A DNA stretch of 64,000 nt from Rubellimicrobium sp. CFH 75288. Its GTDB lineage: Bacteria; Pseudomonadota; Alphaproteobacteria; Rhodobacterales; Rhodobacteraceae. This document shows, piece by piece, positions 53,946 to 62,069 of the stretch. Under the pieces are notes generated by a model. The model saw nothing but the letters and a program-made list of their open reading frames with translations. It made no database searches and was not told the DNA's origin. The stretch lies in assembly GCF_009904055.1 (NCBI RefSeq), contig NZ_WYDP01000001.1, positions 533,423 to 597,422 on the forward strand, in the 5' to 3' direction. How positions within the stretch are numbered: the stretch's first letter is position 1; each line of letters opens with the position of its first letter. Position numbers and translations under genes: made by a program.

Positions 53946-55178
53946 ATGATGCGACACATCCTGACCGCTCTCGCTGTCGTCGCCGCCCCGGCCGCCTGGG
54001 CGCAGGCCTTCGAGACGGCCGCCGGCGCCGCCTGGGTCTATGACCAGACCACCGGCACGGTGCTTCTCGAGAAGAACGCCCACGACCAGCTTCCGCCGGC
54101 TTCCATGTCGAAGCTCATGGTCCTCTACATGGCCTTCGAGGCGGTGCGGAACGGCCACCTGACGCTCGACACCCAGCTGCCCGTCTCCGAGCACGCCATG
54201 AGCTATGGCGGATCGTCGATGTTCCTCAACACGCTGGACCGCCCGACGGTGGAGGATCTGATCCGCGGCATCATCGTCCAGTCGGGCAACGATGCCACCG
54301 TCGTCATCGCCGAGGCGCTGTCGCCGGATGGCACCGAGGCCGGCTTCGCCACGCTGATGAACGCCCGCGCGCGCGAGCTCGGCCTGACCGACAGCCACTT
54401 CGTCAACTCCAACGGCTGGCCGGCCGAGGGGCAGGTGATGTCCATGCACGACCTCGGCCTCCTGGCCGAGCGACTGATCGAGGACTTCCCGGAATTCTAC
54501 CCCCTCTTCGCCGAGCGCGAGTTCGCCTTCGACAACCGCGTTCCCTCCAACAACCTCAACCGCAACCCGATCCTCGGGGTCGTGCCGGGGGCCGACGGGC
54601 TCAAGACCGGCCACACGCAGGAGGCAGGGTATGGTCTCGTGGGCTCGGCCGCCCAAGGCGACCGGCGCGTGATCTTCGTCATCACCGGCCTGCCCTCGGC
54701 ACAGGCGCGCCGCACCGAGTCGGAGCGTATCGTCAACTGGGCCTTCCGGCAGTTCGCCATCCGCGATCTCGGCGACGCGGGCACCCGCTTCGGCGAGGCG
54801 CAGGTCTGGATGGGGGCCCAGCCTCGGGTCGGTCTGGTCCTGCCGCGCGATACCAGCATCCTCGTGCCGACGCTGGGCGATGCCAGCGTGCGTGCCTCGG
54901 TCGTGTACGAGGGGCCTGTTCCCGCGCCGATCGAGGCGGGTCAGGAACTCGCCCATCTTGTCCTCGAGCGCGAAGGGCTGCCGCCCATGCGCCTGCCGCT
55001 CGTGGCGGAGACCGACGTCCCGCGAGGGGGATTCGGTCCCCGGGTGCAGACCGCGATGAGCGTGCTGCTCGGCAAGACGGGTCTAGGCGTTCCGGCCCTG
55101 CCCTCTCTGCCCGTCGGCGCCGCCGCCCCCGCCGCGGACCCGGAGACCGTCGAACCGGCCGCCGATGACGGAGCCTGA
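53946..55178 (+). CDS. D-alanyl-D-alanine carboxypeptidase (DacA/DacF family)
   Basis: 410-residue low-molecular-weight penicillin-binding protein. Signal peptide to about residue 19 (MMRHILTALAVVAAPAAWA). Active-site triad of motifs: S53-x-x-K56 in PPASMSKLM, S113-G-N in VQSGNDATVV, and K220-T-G in GADGLKTGHT. A C-terminal PBP5-like beta domain follows. It trims the terminal D-Ala of peptidoglycan pentapeptides. The 3' end overlaps tmk by 14 bp. Confidence 0.94.
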   Translation: MMRHILTALAVVAAPAAWAQAFETAAGAAWVYDQTTGTVLLEKNAHDQLPPASMSKLMVLYMAFEAVRNGHLTLDTQLPVSEHAMSYGGSSMFLNTLDRPTVEDLIRGIIVQSGNDATVVIAEALSPDGTEAGFATLMNARARELGLTDSHFVNSNGWPAEGQVMSMHDLGLLAERLIEDFPEFYPLFAEREFAFDNRVPSNNLNRNPILGVVPGADGLKTGHTQEAGYGLVGSAAQGDRRVIFVITGLPSAQARRTESERIVNWAFRQFAIRDLGDAGTRFGEAQVWMGAQPRVGLVLPRDTSILVPTLGDASVRASVVYEGPVPAPIEAGQELAHLVLEREGLPPMRLPLVAETDVPRGGFGPRVQTAMSVLLGKTGLGVPALPSLPVGAAAPAADPETVEPAADDGA

Positions 55179-55812
55179 TCGCAGCCGGCGCGGCTTCTTC
55201 GTCAGCCTCGAAGGGATCGACGGCTCGGGCAAGTCCACGCAGGCGCGGCTTCTGGCCGAGCGGCTGCGCGCCACCGGGCGCGCGGTCGTCCTGACGCGGG
55301 AGCCGGGCGGCAGTCCCGGCGCCGAGGAGATCCGGCGCCTGCTGCTGACGGGAGGGGCGGACCGCTGGTCCCCCGAAACGGAAGCGCTGCTCTTCACGGC
55401 AGCCCGGCGGGATCACTGGGAGCGCACGATCGCCCCCGCGCTCGGGCGCGGCGCGGTGGTCGTCTCCGACCGGTTCGCGGATTCCACCCGCGTCTATCAG
55501 AGCGTGGCGCGCGGGGCGCCGGCGGAACTGGTGGACGCGCTCCATGCCCTCGTCATCGGGCAGGAGCCGGATCTCACCCTCGTGATCGACACGGAGCCCG
55601 CGGCGGCTCTGGCCCGCGGCATCGCCCGCGGGACGGACGAGGACCGGTTCGAAACCATGGGACTGCCCTTTCAGGAGCGGCTTCGCACCGGCTTTCTGGC
55701 GCTGGCGCGCCGATGGCCCGACAGGGTGCGGGTGGTTGACGGCACCCGCGCGCCACAGGAGGTGGCCGATACCGTCGCGGGCCTGGTGCTGGCGGCGCTG
55801 GAGGGGCGTTGA
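55165..55812 (+). CDS. tmk: Thymidylate kinase
   Basis: Phosphorylates dTMP to dTDP. 215 residues. P-loop LEGIDGSGKSTQARLL (GIDGSGKST at 17-25), LTREPGGSPGAEEIR with the DR(E)PGG-type loop, VVSDRFADSTRVYQSVARG, and the LID region ARGTDEDRFETMG. Overlaps the preceding carboxypeptidase gene and the following holB start, so expression is coupled. Confidence 0.95.
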   Translation: MTEPDRSRRGFFVSLEGIDGSGKSTQARLLAERLRATGRAVVLTREPGGSPGAEEIRRLLLTGGADRWSPETEALLFTAARRDHWERTIAPALGRGAVVVSDRFADSTRVYQSVARGAPAELVDALHALVIGQEPDLTLVIDTEPAAALARGIARGTDEDRFETMGLPFQERLRTGFLALARRWPDRVRVVDGTRAPQEVADTVAGLVLAALEGR

Positions 55813-56918
55813 TGGCGCGCCGGGGCGCCGAGGTCGCGGCCGAGACGGACCGTCTGGACGGGGCGCCCCATCCGCGCGATGCCGCCGCGATCCACGGACA
55901 GGCGAAGGCCGTGGCCGCGCTCTGCGCCGCGCTGGAGGGCGACCGGATCCCGTCGGGCTGGCTTCTCGCGGGGCCGGAAGGGATCGGCAAGGCAACCCTC
56001 GCCTACCGGATGGCCGGCGCCCTCCTGGCCCGGAGACCCGGCGGGCTGGGACCCGGCCCGCTCGACCTGCCGCCCGACCATCCCGACCTGCGCCTCATCC
56101 GTTCGGGAGCCCATCCCCGGCTGTTCGTGCTGCGGCGAGGCCAGGACGCTCATGGCAGGCCGCGCAACGTCATCACGGCGGACGAGGTGCGCGAACTGCG
56201 GGACTTCTTCGGTCTGTCGGCGGCGGATGGCGGATGGCGGGTCGTCATCGTGGACGTCGCGGACGACCTCAACGCGCATGCCGCCAATGCCATCCTCAAG
56301 ATCCTGGAGGAACCGCCGCCGCGTTCGGTGCTCGTGCTGGTCTCGCATGCGCCCGGACGCCTCCTGCCCACGATCCGGTCGCGCTGCCGGCTGCTGCGGC
56401 TCGAGCCGCTCGCCCCCACCGCGTTCCGCGCCGCCCTCGGAGCGATCGGCCTCGAGACGGACCGCCCCGAGGCCCTGGCCGAACTCGCCGGCGGCTCGCC
56501 GGGGCGCGCGGTGCGGCTGATCGCGGGCGGCGGCCTCGATCTCTACGCAACCATCGTGTCGCTGTTTGCCGCGCGCCGACCCGACCGGGCCGCCATGGTG
56601 CAGCTGGCCGAGACCGCGGGCGCCTCCCGTGGGTCGGAGGGGCGGGCAACCCTCCTTCTGGACCTTCTGGGAACCTTCATGGCGCGGCTGGCGCAGGCGC
56701 CCTTGCGGCCTCCGGCTGTCGAGATCGTTCCGGGCGAGACGGCTGTCCTGAGGCAGCTCGCGCCCCATGCGGCAGCCGCCCGCCTCTGGGCCGAGGGTCA
56801 TGCGGCGGCGATGGCGGCCGGTCGGGCCGGACTTGCGGTCAATCTTGACCCTGCGGCGCTCATCCTCGATACGCTTCTGGCCATTGATCGGACGGCGCGC
56901 CAGGCCGCCGCAGCCTGA
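55812..56918 (+). CDS. holB: DNA polymerase III subunit delta'
   Basis: Clamp-loader subunit, 368 residues. AAA+ core: GWLLAGPEGIGKATLAYRMAGALL (degenerate P-loop), RNVITADEVRELRDFFGLS, VIVDVADDLNAHAANAILKILEEPPPRSVLVLVSH, and TIRSRCRLLRL with the SRC motif of clamp loaders. The ATG at 55812 overlaps the tmk stop by 1 base. The tmk-holB-tatD order is widespread in bacteria. Confidence 0.94.
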   Translation: MARRGAEVAAETDRLDGAPHPRDAAAIHGQAKAVAALCAALEGDRIPSGWLLAGPEGIGKATLAYRMAGALLARRPGGLGPGPLDLPPDHPDLRLIRSGAHPRLFVLRRGQDAHGRPRNVITADEVRELRDFFGLSAADGGWRVVIVDVADDLNAHAANAILKILEEPPPRSVLVLVSHAPGRLLPTIRSRCRLLRLEPLAPTAFRAALGAIGLETDRPEALAELAGGSPGRAVRLIAGGGLDLYATIVSLFAARRPDRAAMVQLAETAGASRGSEGRATLLLDLLGTFMARLAQAPLRPPAVEIVPGETAVLRQLAPHAAAARLWAEGHAAAMAAGRAGLAVNLDPAALILDTLLAIDRTARQAAAA

Positions 56919-56921
56919 GCC

Positions 56922-57731
56922 ATGACCGAAGCCGATGCCCCCCCGCCCCTCGCTCCGCTGGTGGACAGCCACTGCCACCTGGACTTTCCCGATTTCGACG
57001 GGGAACTGCCGGATCTTCTCGGCCGCGCCCGGGCCGCGGGCGTGGAGCGCATGGTCACGATCTGCACCCGGCTGCGTTATGCGGATCGCGTCCGCGCCCT
57101 GGCGGAGGACCATCCCGGCGTCTTCTGGGCAGCCGGCACGCACCCGATGAGCGCCGCCGAGGAGCCGATGGTCGAGCCGGAGGAGCTGGTGGCGCTGGCC
57201 AGCCATCCCCGTCTGGTCGCCATCGGAGAATCGGGCCTCGACTACCACTACACGCCAGACACCAAGGGCGCCCAGCAGGAGAGTTTTCGCCGCCACATCG
57301 AGGCGGCGCAGGCGACCGGGCTGCCGCTGGTGGTTCATGCCCGCGACGCGGACGAGGATGTGGCACGCCTGCTGCGGGAGGGTGTCGCGCGGCGTCCCTT
57401 CGCCTGCGTGATGCACTGCTTCTCCTCGGGCGAACGGCTGGCACGGGAAGCCCTGGAGATGGGATTCTACCTGTCGGCCTCCGGCATCGCCGCCTTTCCC
57501 CGGAGCGAGGACCTCCGTCGCATCTTCGCGGCTGCTCCGCCGGACCGGGTCTTGGTCGAGACCGACGCGCCCTATCTGGCCCCCCCGCCCCGGCGCGGGC
57601 GGCGCAACGAGCCGGCCTATGTCGCCCATACCGCCCGCGCACTGGCGCCGCTCTGGGGATTCTCGGCCGAGGAGTTCGCCCGTACCACCACCGCCAATTT
57701 CGACCGGCTGTTCCGGAAGGCCGCCGCGTGA
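56922..57731 (+). CDS. tatD: TatD family metal-dependent hydrolase
   Basis: 269-residue TIM-barrel nuclease of the YcfH/TatD group. Metal ligands H17 and H19 in LVDSHCHLDFPDFDG, AIGESGLDYHY (Glu), PLVVHARDADEDV (His), CVMHCFSSG (His), and VETDAPYLAPPPRRGRRNEP (Asp). Starts 3 bp after holB; its stop overlaps the next gene's GTG. Confidence 0.94.
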   Translation: MTEADAPPPLAPLVDSHCHLDFPDFDGELPDLLGRARAAGVERMVTICTRLRYADRVRALAEDHPGVFWAAGTHPMSAAEEPMVEPEELVALASHPRLVAIGESGLDYHYTPDTKGAQQESFRRHIEAAQATGLPLVVHARDADEDVARLLREGVARRPFACVMHCFSSGERLAREALEMGFYLSASGIAAFPRSEDLRRIFAAAPPDRVLVETDAPYLAPPPRRGRRNEPAYVAHTARALAPLWGFSAEEFARTTTANFDRLFRKAAA

Positions 57732-58534
57732 GCGCGATCCTGACCATCCTCGGCTGCGGCTCGTCGGGCGGGGTGCCGCGGATCGGGGCCGACGGCGCCC
57801 CGCTCTGGGGGGCGTGCGACCCGGCCAATCCGCTCAACCGGCGCCGGCGCTGTTCGGCCCTGGTCACGCGCGGGGGACCCGGTGGGGCGACGCGGGTGCT
57901 GATCGACACCTCGCCCGACCTGCGGGCGCAGCTTCTGGACGCGGGCGTGGGGCTGCTCGACGGGGTGTTCTACACCCATGCCCATGCCGACCACGTGCAC
58001 GGGATCGACGACCTGCGGCTGGTGGTACACAACAGCGGCGGCCGGCTGCCCGTCTGGGCGGACGAACCCACGGCGCGGGCGCTGCGCGAGCGGTTCGGCT
58101 ATGCCTTCGAGACCCCACCCGGCTCGGACTACCCGCCCATCTGCGAGCTGCGCGCCCTCGGCGGCCCGGTGACGGTGGAGGGCCGGGGGGGTCCGCTGAC
58201 CTTCCGGCCCTTCGCGGTCGAGCACGGCTCGGTGCGCGCGCTGGGCTTCCGCATCGGCAATCTCGCCTACCTGCCGGACGTGTCGGAGATCCCGGACGGG
58301 GCCTGGTCCGTCCTCGAGGGGATCGACTGCTTCGTGGTGGACGCGCTGCGCTACAGGCCCCATCCCACCCATGCCCATCTGGAGCGCACGCTGGGCTGGA
58401 TCGACCGGGTGGGGGCGCGGCGGGCTGTGATCACCAACATGCATGTGGACCTCGACCACACGGAACTCGCCGGGCGCCTGCCGCCGGGGGTCATTCCCGC
58501 CCATGACGGGCTGCAGATCCCCTTCGAGCCGTGA
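57728..58534 (+). CDS. MBL fold metallo-hydrolase (PhnP-like)
   Basis: 268-residue metallo-beta-lactamase-fold phosphodiesterase-type enzyme. Begins ILTILGCGSSGGVPRIG as in PhnP. Metal motif FYTHAHADHVHGIDD (H84, H86, D88, H89), later VEHGSVRALGFRIG, and the terminal MHVDLDHTELAGRLPPGVIPAHDGLQI. PhnP opens cyclic ribose phosphates, but the orthologue beside tatD in this lineage has unknown substrate. GTG start coupled to the tatD stop. Confidence 0.88.
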   Translation: MSAILTILGCGSSGGVPRIGADGAPLWGACDPANPLNRRRRCSALVTRGGPGGATRVLIDTSPDLRAQLLDAGVGLLDGVFYTHAHADHVHGIDDLRLVVHNSGGRLPVWADEPTARALRERFGYAFETPPGSDYPPICELRALGGPVTVEGRGGPLTFRPFAVEHGSVRALGFRIGNLAYLPDVSEIPDGAWSVLEGIDCFVVDALRYRPHPTHAHLERTLGWIDRVGARRAVITNMHVDLDHTELAGRLPPGVIPAHDGLQIPFEP

Positions 58535-59460
58535 GCGCGCTTCTCGACGTCATCCTGCCGGTCTTCGTTGTCATCGGCGCGGGCTATCTGGCGGCCCGAC
58601 GGGGGATGATCGGCCCGGAGGGCATCGACGGGCTGATGCACTTCGCGCAAGGTTTTGCCATTCCCTGCCTGCTCTTCCGTGCGCTGGCCACGCTCGATCT
58701 TGGCGCGGGGTTCGATCCGGCCCTTCTGGGCAGCTTCTATGCGGGCTCCACCCTGTGCTTTCTGGCCGGGCTCTTCGGGGCACGGCTGCTGTTCGGGCGC
58801 GAATGGGAGGATGCGGTCGCGATCGGCTTCGTCGCCCTGTTCTCGAACTCGGTCCTCCTCGGTCTGCCGATCACCGAACGGGCCTTCGGACCCGAAGCGC
58901 TGGTGGGCAACTTTGCCATCGTCGCCATCCATCCGGCCTTCTGCTATGCGGTGGGTATCGCCGCGATGGAGATGGTGCGCGCGCGGGGCGCGGGCGCGGG
59001 CGCCGTGCCGGGCAAGGTCCTGCGGGCGATGGCCGGCAACGCGCTGGTGGTGGGCATCCTCCTCGGCCTCGCGGTCAACCTGTCGGGCCTGCCGTTGCCC
59101 GGCGTGCTGTGGGAGGGGATCGACCTCCTGATCCGGGCGGGCATCCCCGCCGCCCTGTTCGGCCTCGGGGGTGTGCTGGCCCGCTACCGGCCCGAGGGGG
59201 ACATGCCCACGATCCTGTTCGTTGTCGCCCTGTCGCTCGTCCTGCATCCGGCCCTCACCTGGGGCTTCGGCTGGTGGGCGGGGCTGGGGCAGGACGGCCT
59301 GCGCTCGGCCGTCGTCACCGCCTCCATGCCGCCGGGGGCGAATACCTACCTGTTCGCGGCCATGTACGCGCGCGCGCAGCGCGTGGCGGCGTCGGCCGTG
59401 ATCCTGGGCACGGCCCTGTCGGTTCTGAGCGCGGCAGCCTGGCTGTCCTGGCTCCGCTGA
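58531..59460 (+). CDS. AEC family transporter (auxin efflux carrier fold)
   Basis: 309-residue membrane protein with about 10 helices in two halves: LLDVILPVFVVIGAGYLAARRGMIGPEGIDGL at the N-terminus, AVAIGFVALFSNSVLLGLPI with the conserved N-x-x-L-x-x-P crossover in the first half, and SAVVTASMPPGANTYLFA in the second. Members export or exchange small carboxylates or amino acids. The GTG start overlaps the MBL gene stop by 4 bp; last gene of the operon. Confidence 0.88.
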   Translation: MSALLDVILPVFVVIGAGYLAARRGMIGPEGIDGLMHFAQGFAIPCLLFRALATLDLGAGFDPALLGSFYAGSTLCFLAGLFGARLLFGREWEDAVAIGFVALFSNSVLLGLPITERAFGPEALVGNFAIVAIHPAFCYAVGIAAMEMVRARGAGAGAVPGKVLRAMAGNALVVGILLGLAVNLSGLPLPGVLWEGIDLLIRAGIPAALFGLGGVLARYRPEGDMPTILFVVALSLVLHPALTWGFGWWAGLGQDGLRSAVVTASMPPGANTYLFAAMYARAQRVAASAVILGTALSVLSAAAWLSWLR

Positions 59461-59461
59461 G

Positions 59462-59535
59462 GGGGGGAGCGGCCCCCCGGCATGACGGGCCGGGATTGAT
59501 CCGCCCCCGGCCTCTGCCCCCCTTCTGCCAGAAGG
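59462..59535. terminator. Hairpins in the convergent AEC / ABC permease gap
   Basis: GGGGGG-AGCGG-CCCCCC (59462-59478) starts 2 bases after the AEC stop. A second perfect hairpin CCTTCT-GCC-AGAAGG lies at 59521-59535. Between convergent genes these probably end transcription from one or both sides, although no T-run follows either stem. Confidence 0.4.
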
Positions 59536-59538
59536 ACG

Positions 59539-59554
59539 TTAAGATCCGGTTAAC
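59539..59554. promoter_or_regulatory. CtrA-type box TTAA-N7-TTAAC
   Basis: TTAAGATCCGGTTAAC is an exact match to the alphaproteobacterial CtrA consensus (TTAA, seven bases, TTAAC). It lies in the 107-bp gap between convergent genes, so its target is unclear. It could also be a chance AT-rich island. Confidence 0.35.
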
Positions 59555-59567
59555 GCGCGCCCCGATG

Positions 59568-60419
59568 TCAGGACGGGGCGAGGCCGCGCAGCCGTTCGTT
59601 GCGCCGGCGCAACAGTTCGAGCACGGCCAGAAGCACCACCGACACCGCCACCAGCACCGTCGCCGCGGCGAGGATCGTGGGGCTGATCTGCTCGCGCAGG
59701 CCCGTGAACATCTGCCAGGGCAGCGTCTTCTGTCCGGCCGCGCCCATGAACATGACCACCACCACCTCGTCGAAGGAGGTGACGAAGGCGAACAGACCCC
59801 CCGCGATCACGCCCGGCAGGATGAGCGGCAGCTGCACCCGCCAGAAGGTGCGCAGCGGCCCCGCCCCGAGCGAGGCGGCCGCCCGCGTGAGCGAGCGGTC
59901 GAACCCCACCAGCGTCGCCGTCACGGTAATGATGACGAAGGGGATGCCGAGCGCCGCATGGGCCAGCACCACCCCCCAATAGGTGCCCTGGAGCCCGATG
60001 CGGGAATAGAAGAAGTACATCCCCGCGGCCGAGATGATGAGCGGCACGATCATGGGCGAGATCAGCACCGCCATGATCGCGCGCCGGAAGGGCACATGGC
60101 TCTGCGACAGGCCCACGGCGGCGAGCGTACCGAGGGTCACGGCGATCAGCGTCGCCATCGGGGCGATCTTGAGCGAGTTCCAGAGCGGAAGCTGCCAGTC
60201 GATGTTGGTGAAGAAGTCCCGGTAGTGCCGCAGCGAGTAGCCCGCGGGGTCCAGCGCCAGCATCTCGGGCGTGAAGGTGAAGAAGTTCTGGGCGTTGAAC
60301 GACAGCGGGATGATCACGAGGATCGGCGCGATCAGGTAGAAGAAGATCAGCCCGCACAGGATGCGGAAGCCGTAGTGCCAGATCCTCTGGCCCGCGCTCG
60401 CATAGGCCGGCAGCGCCAT
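59568..60419 (-). CDS. Polyamine-type ABC transporter permease (PotC family)
   Basis: 283-residue inner-membrane permease with six helices. The first helix is LCGLIFFYLIAPILVIIPLSFN. The EAA loop is GFDRSLTRAAASLGAGPLRTFWRVQLPLILPGVIAGGLFAFVTSFDEVVVVMF, characteristic of PotC/YdcV. The ATG at 60419 is 3 bp after the stop of the PotB-like gene. Together with the other three genes it makes a spermidine/putrescine/opine-class importer; substrate unproven. Confidence 0.92.
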   Translation of the reverse strand: MALPAYASAGQRIWHYGFRILCGLIFFYLIAPILVIIPLSFNAQNFFTFTPEMLALDPAGYSLRHYRDFFTNIDWQLPLWNSLKIAPMATLIAVTLGTLAAVGLSQSHVPFRRAIMAVLISPMIVPLIISAAGMYFFYSRIGLQGTYWGVVLAHAALGIPFVIITVTATLVGFDRSLTRAAASLGAGPLRTFWRVQLPLILPGVIAGGLFAFVTSFDEVVVVMFMGAAGQKTLPWQMFTGLREQISPTILAAATVLVAVSVVLLAVLELLRRRNERLRGLAPS

Positions 60420-60422
60420 GTC

Positions 60423-62015
60423 TCAGCCCCCCAGCTTGACGTTGTCGATCCCCACGAGGCGGTCGTAGGTCCAGTAGAGGATCAGCACGAACACGAGCAG
60501 CAGCGCCCCCAGCGCGGCCGCGAGCCCCCAGTTGAGCGAGGTGGAGATGTGATAGGCGATGCGGTTGGAGATGAACACGCCGCTGGTGCCGCCCACCAGT
60601 TCGGGCGTGATGTAGTAGCCGATCGCGAGGATGAACACGAGGATCGAGCCCGCGCCGATGCCGGGCACCGATTGCGGGAAATAGACGCGCCAGAAGGCCG
60701 TCCAGTCGTTGGCCCCGAGCGACCTGGCCGCGCGCACGTAGCTGGGCGGGATGCCCTTCATGACCGAATAGAGCGGCAGGATCATGAAGGGCAGCAGGAT
60801 ATGCGTCATGGCGATGATCGTGCCCGCCTGGTTGTTGATCATCACGAGGCGCGCGTTGTCGGCCACGATCCCCGCCCAGACGAGGATGTCGTTGATGACC
60901 CCCTGCTGCTGGAGCAGCACCTTCCAGGCCGAGGTGCGCACGAGCAGCGAGGTCCAGAAGGGCAGCAGCACGAGGATCATCAGCAGGTTCGCCGTGCGCG
61001 CGGGCAGCGAGGCCAGGAGATAGGCGACCGGATAGCCGAGCAGGATGCAGAAGCCCGTGATGACGAGCGACATCACCAGCGTGCGCACGAACAGGAAGAC
61101 GTGGATGCGCTCGGTCGCGGGCCGCAGGACGATGCCGCCCTCGGGCGAGAGCTGGCGGTCGAGCGCGGCGAGATAGTAGCCGGGCGTGAACGGCCCCGAA
61201 TAGAGGCGGATCGCGTTCCAGATGCCCGGCTCGCCCCATTTGCGGTCCTGTTCGAGGAAGATGTCGCGGATGGGGGCGCGTTCGAGCGCGGCGGGGTCGA
61301 AGGGGGCGAGCGCGGAGGCCGCCTCGGGCGGGAGGGGCCCGCGCAGGTCGAGTGCGAGCGCGGTCAGCACCCAGTCGGCCGGCGCGCGGTCGAGCGGGTC
61401 GCGCCCCGCCGCCGCGGTCAGCGCCGCCCATTCGTCGTAGGCGGCCGGGCTGCGCGCGAGGCCGCGCAGGGGGCCGGGCGCGTCGGGCGTGCCCATCCAG
61501 GCCGCCCAGGCCGCGCCGTCGCCCATCCGGGGATCGAGCGCGCGCATCTGGTCGGCGTAGTGGTCGAACCGTCCGACCTCGCGCCCGGCGGCGCGAAAGA
61601 GCGAGGACGCGCCGGCCCATTCGTAGTTGAGGCGGGTGCCGAGGCGGGTGTGGACCTTGCGCTCCTCGGCGATGGCGAGATCGAGAAGCAGCGCCTCGAA
61701 CACGGGCTCGCCCGGCACCGGAGAGGGGTCGGCGGCCAGCGCCTCGACGGTGCGGGGCAGGGTCTCGGGGACGATGCGGTTGTCCACCGAGCGCATGAGC
61801 ATGTCGCCGATCGGGAAGACGAAGGTGACAAGCACGAACAGCAACAGGGGCGCGATCAGCAGCAGCGCGCGCAGCTTCTGGCGGCGCAGCGAGCGCTGGA
61901 GGCTCAGGCGCAGGGGCGTGCCGTCGGCGGCCAGCATCGGACCCGCCTCGGGCGGGCGCGCGGCGGCGCCGCCCGGAGCGGGCGGGATCGGCCCCGTCAG
62001 AGTTGCGTCGGCCAT
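60423..62015 (-). CDS. Polyamine-type ABC transporter permease (PotB family) with a large periplasmic insertion
   Basis: 530 residues, against about 285-310 for typical PotB. Helix 1 is at about 48-77 (LRALLLIAPLLLFVLVTFVFPIGDMLM). The next helix (IHVFLFVRTLVMSLVITGFCILLGYPVAYLLA) begins near 304. The 225 residues between are soluble, charged and helical (EALLLDLAIAEERKVHTRLG, YADQMRALDPRMGDGAAW, DPAALERAPIRDIFLEQDRKWGEPG) and should lie in the periplasm. The EAA loop VRAARSLGANDWTAFWRVYFPQSVPGIGAG is intact, so the transporter should function. A 54-bp spacer with a strong hairpin separates it from the binding-protein gene. Confidence 0.9.
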   Translation of the reverse strand: MADATLTGPIPPAPGGAAARPPEAGPMLAADGTPLRLSLQRSLRRQKLRALLLIAPLLLFVLVTFVFPIGDMLMRSVDNRIVPETLPRTVEALAADPSPVPGEPVFEALLLDLAIAEERKVHTRLGTRLNYEWAGASSLFRAAGREVGRFDHYADQMRALDPRMGDGAAWAAWMGTPDAPGPLRGLARSPAAYDEWAALTAAAGRDPLDRAPADWVLTALALDLRGPLPPEAASALAPFDPAALERAPIRDIFLEQDRKWGEPGIWNAIRLYSGPFTPGYYLAALDRQLSPEGGIVLRPATERIHVFLFVRTLVMSLVITGFCILLGYPVAYLLASLPARTANLLMILVLLPFWTSLLVRTSAWKVLLQQQGVINDILVWAGIVADNARLVMINNQAGTIIAMTHILLPFMILPLYSVMKGIPPSYVRAARSLGANDWTAFWRVYFPQSVPGIGAGSILVFILAIGYYITPELVGGTSGVFISNRIAYHISTSLNWGLAAALGALLLVFVLILYWTYDRLVGIDNVKLGG

Positions 62016-62037
62016 GCGGGAGCCTCCCCTCGGCTGG

Positions 62038-62060
62038 GGCGGGGCCCCGGGGGCCCCGCC
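62038..62060. repeat. GC-rich hairpin between PotD-like and PotB-like genes
   Basis: Perfect 11-bp inverted repeat GGCGGGGCCCC / GGGGCCCCGCC about a single base, in the spacer after the binding-protein stop (minus strand). Third importer in this window with such a hairpin at the same place; likely protects the upstream transcript. Confidence 0.6.
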
Positions 62061-62069
62061 GGGGCATGC

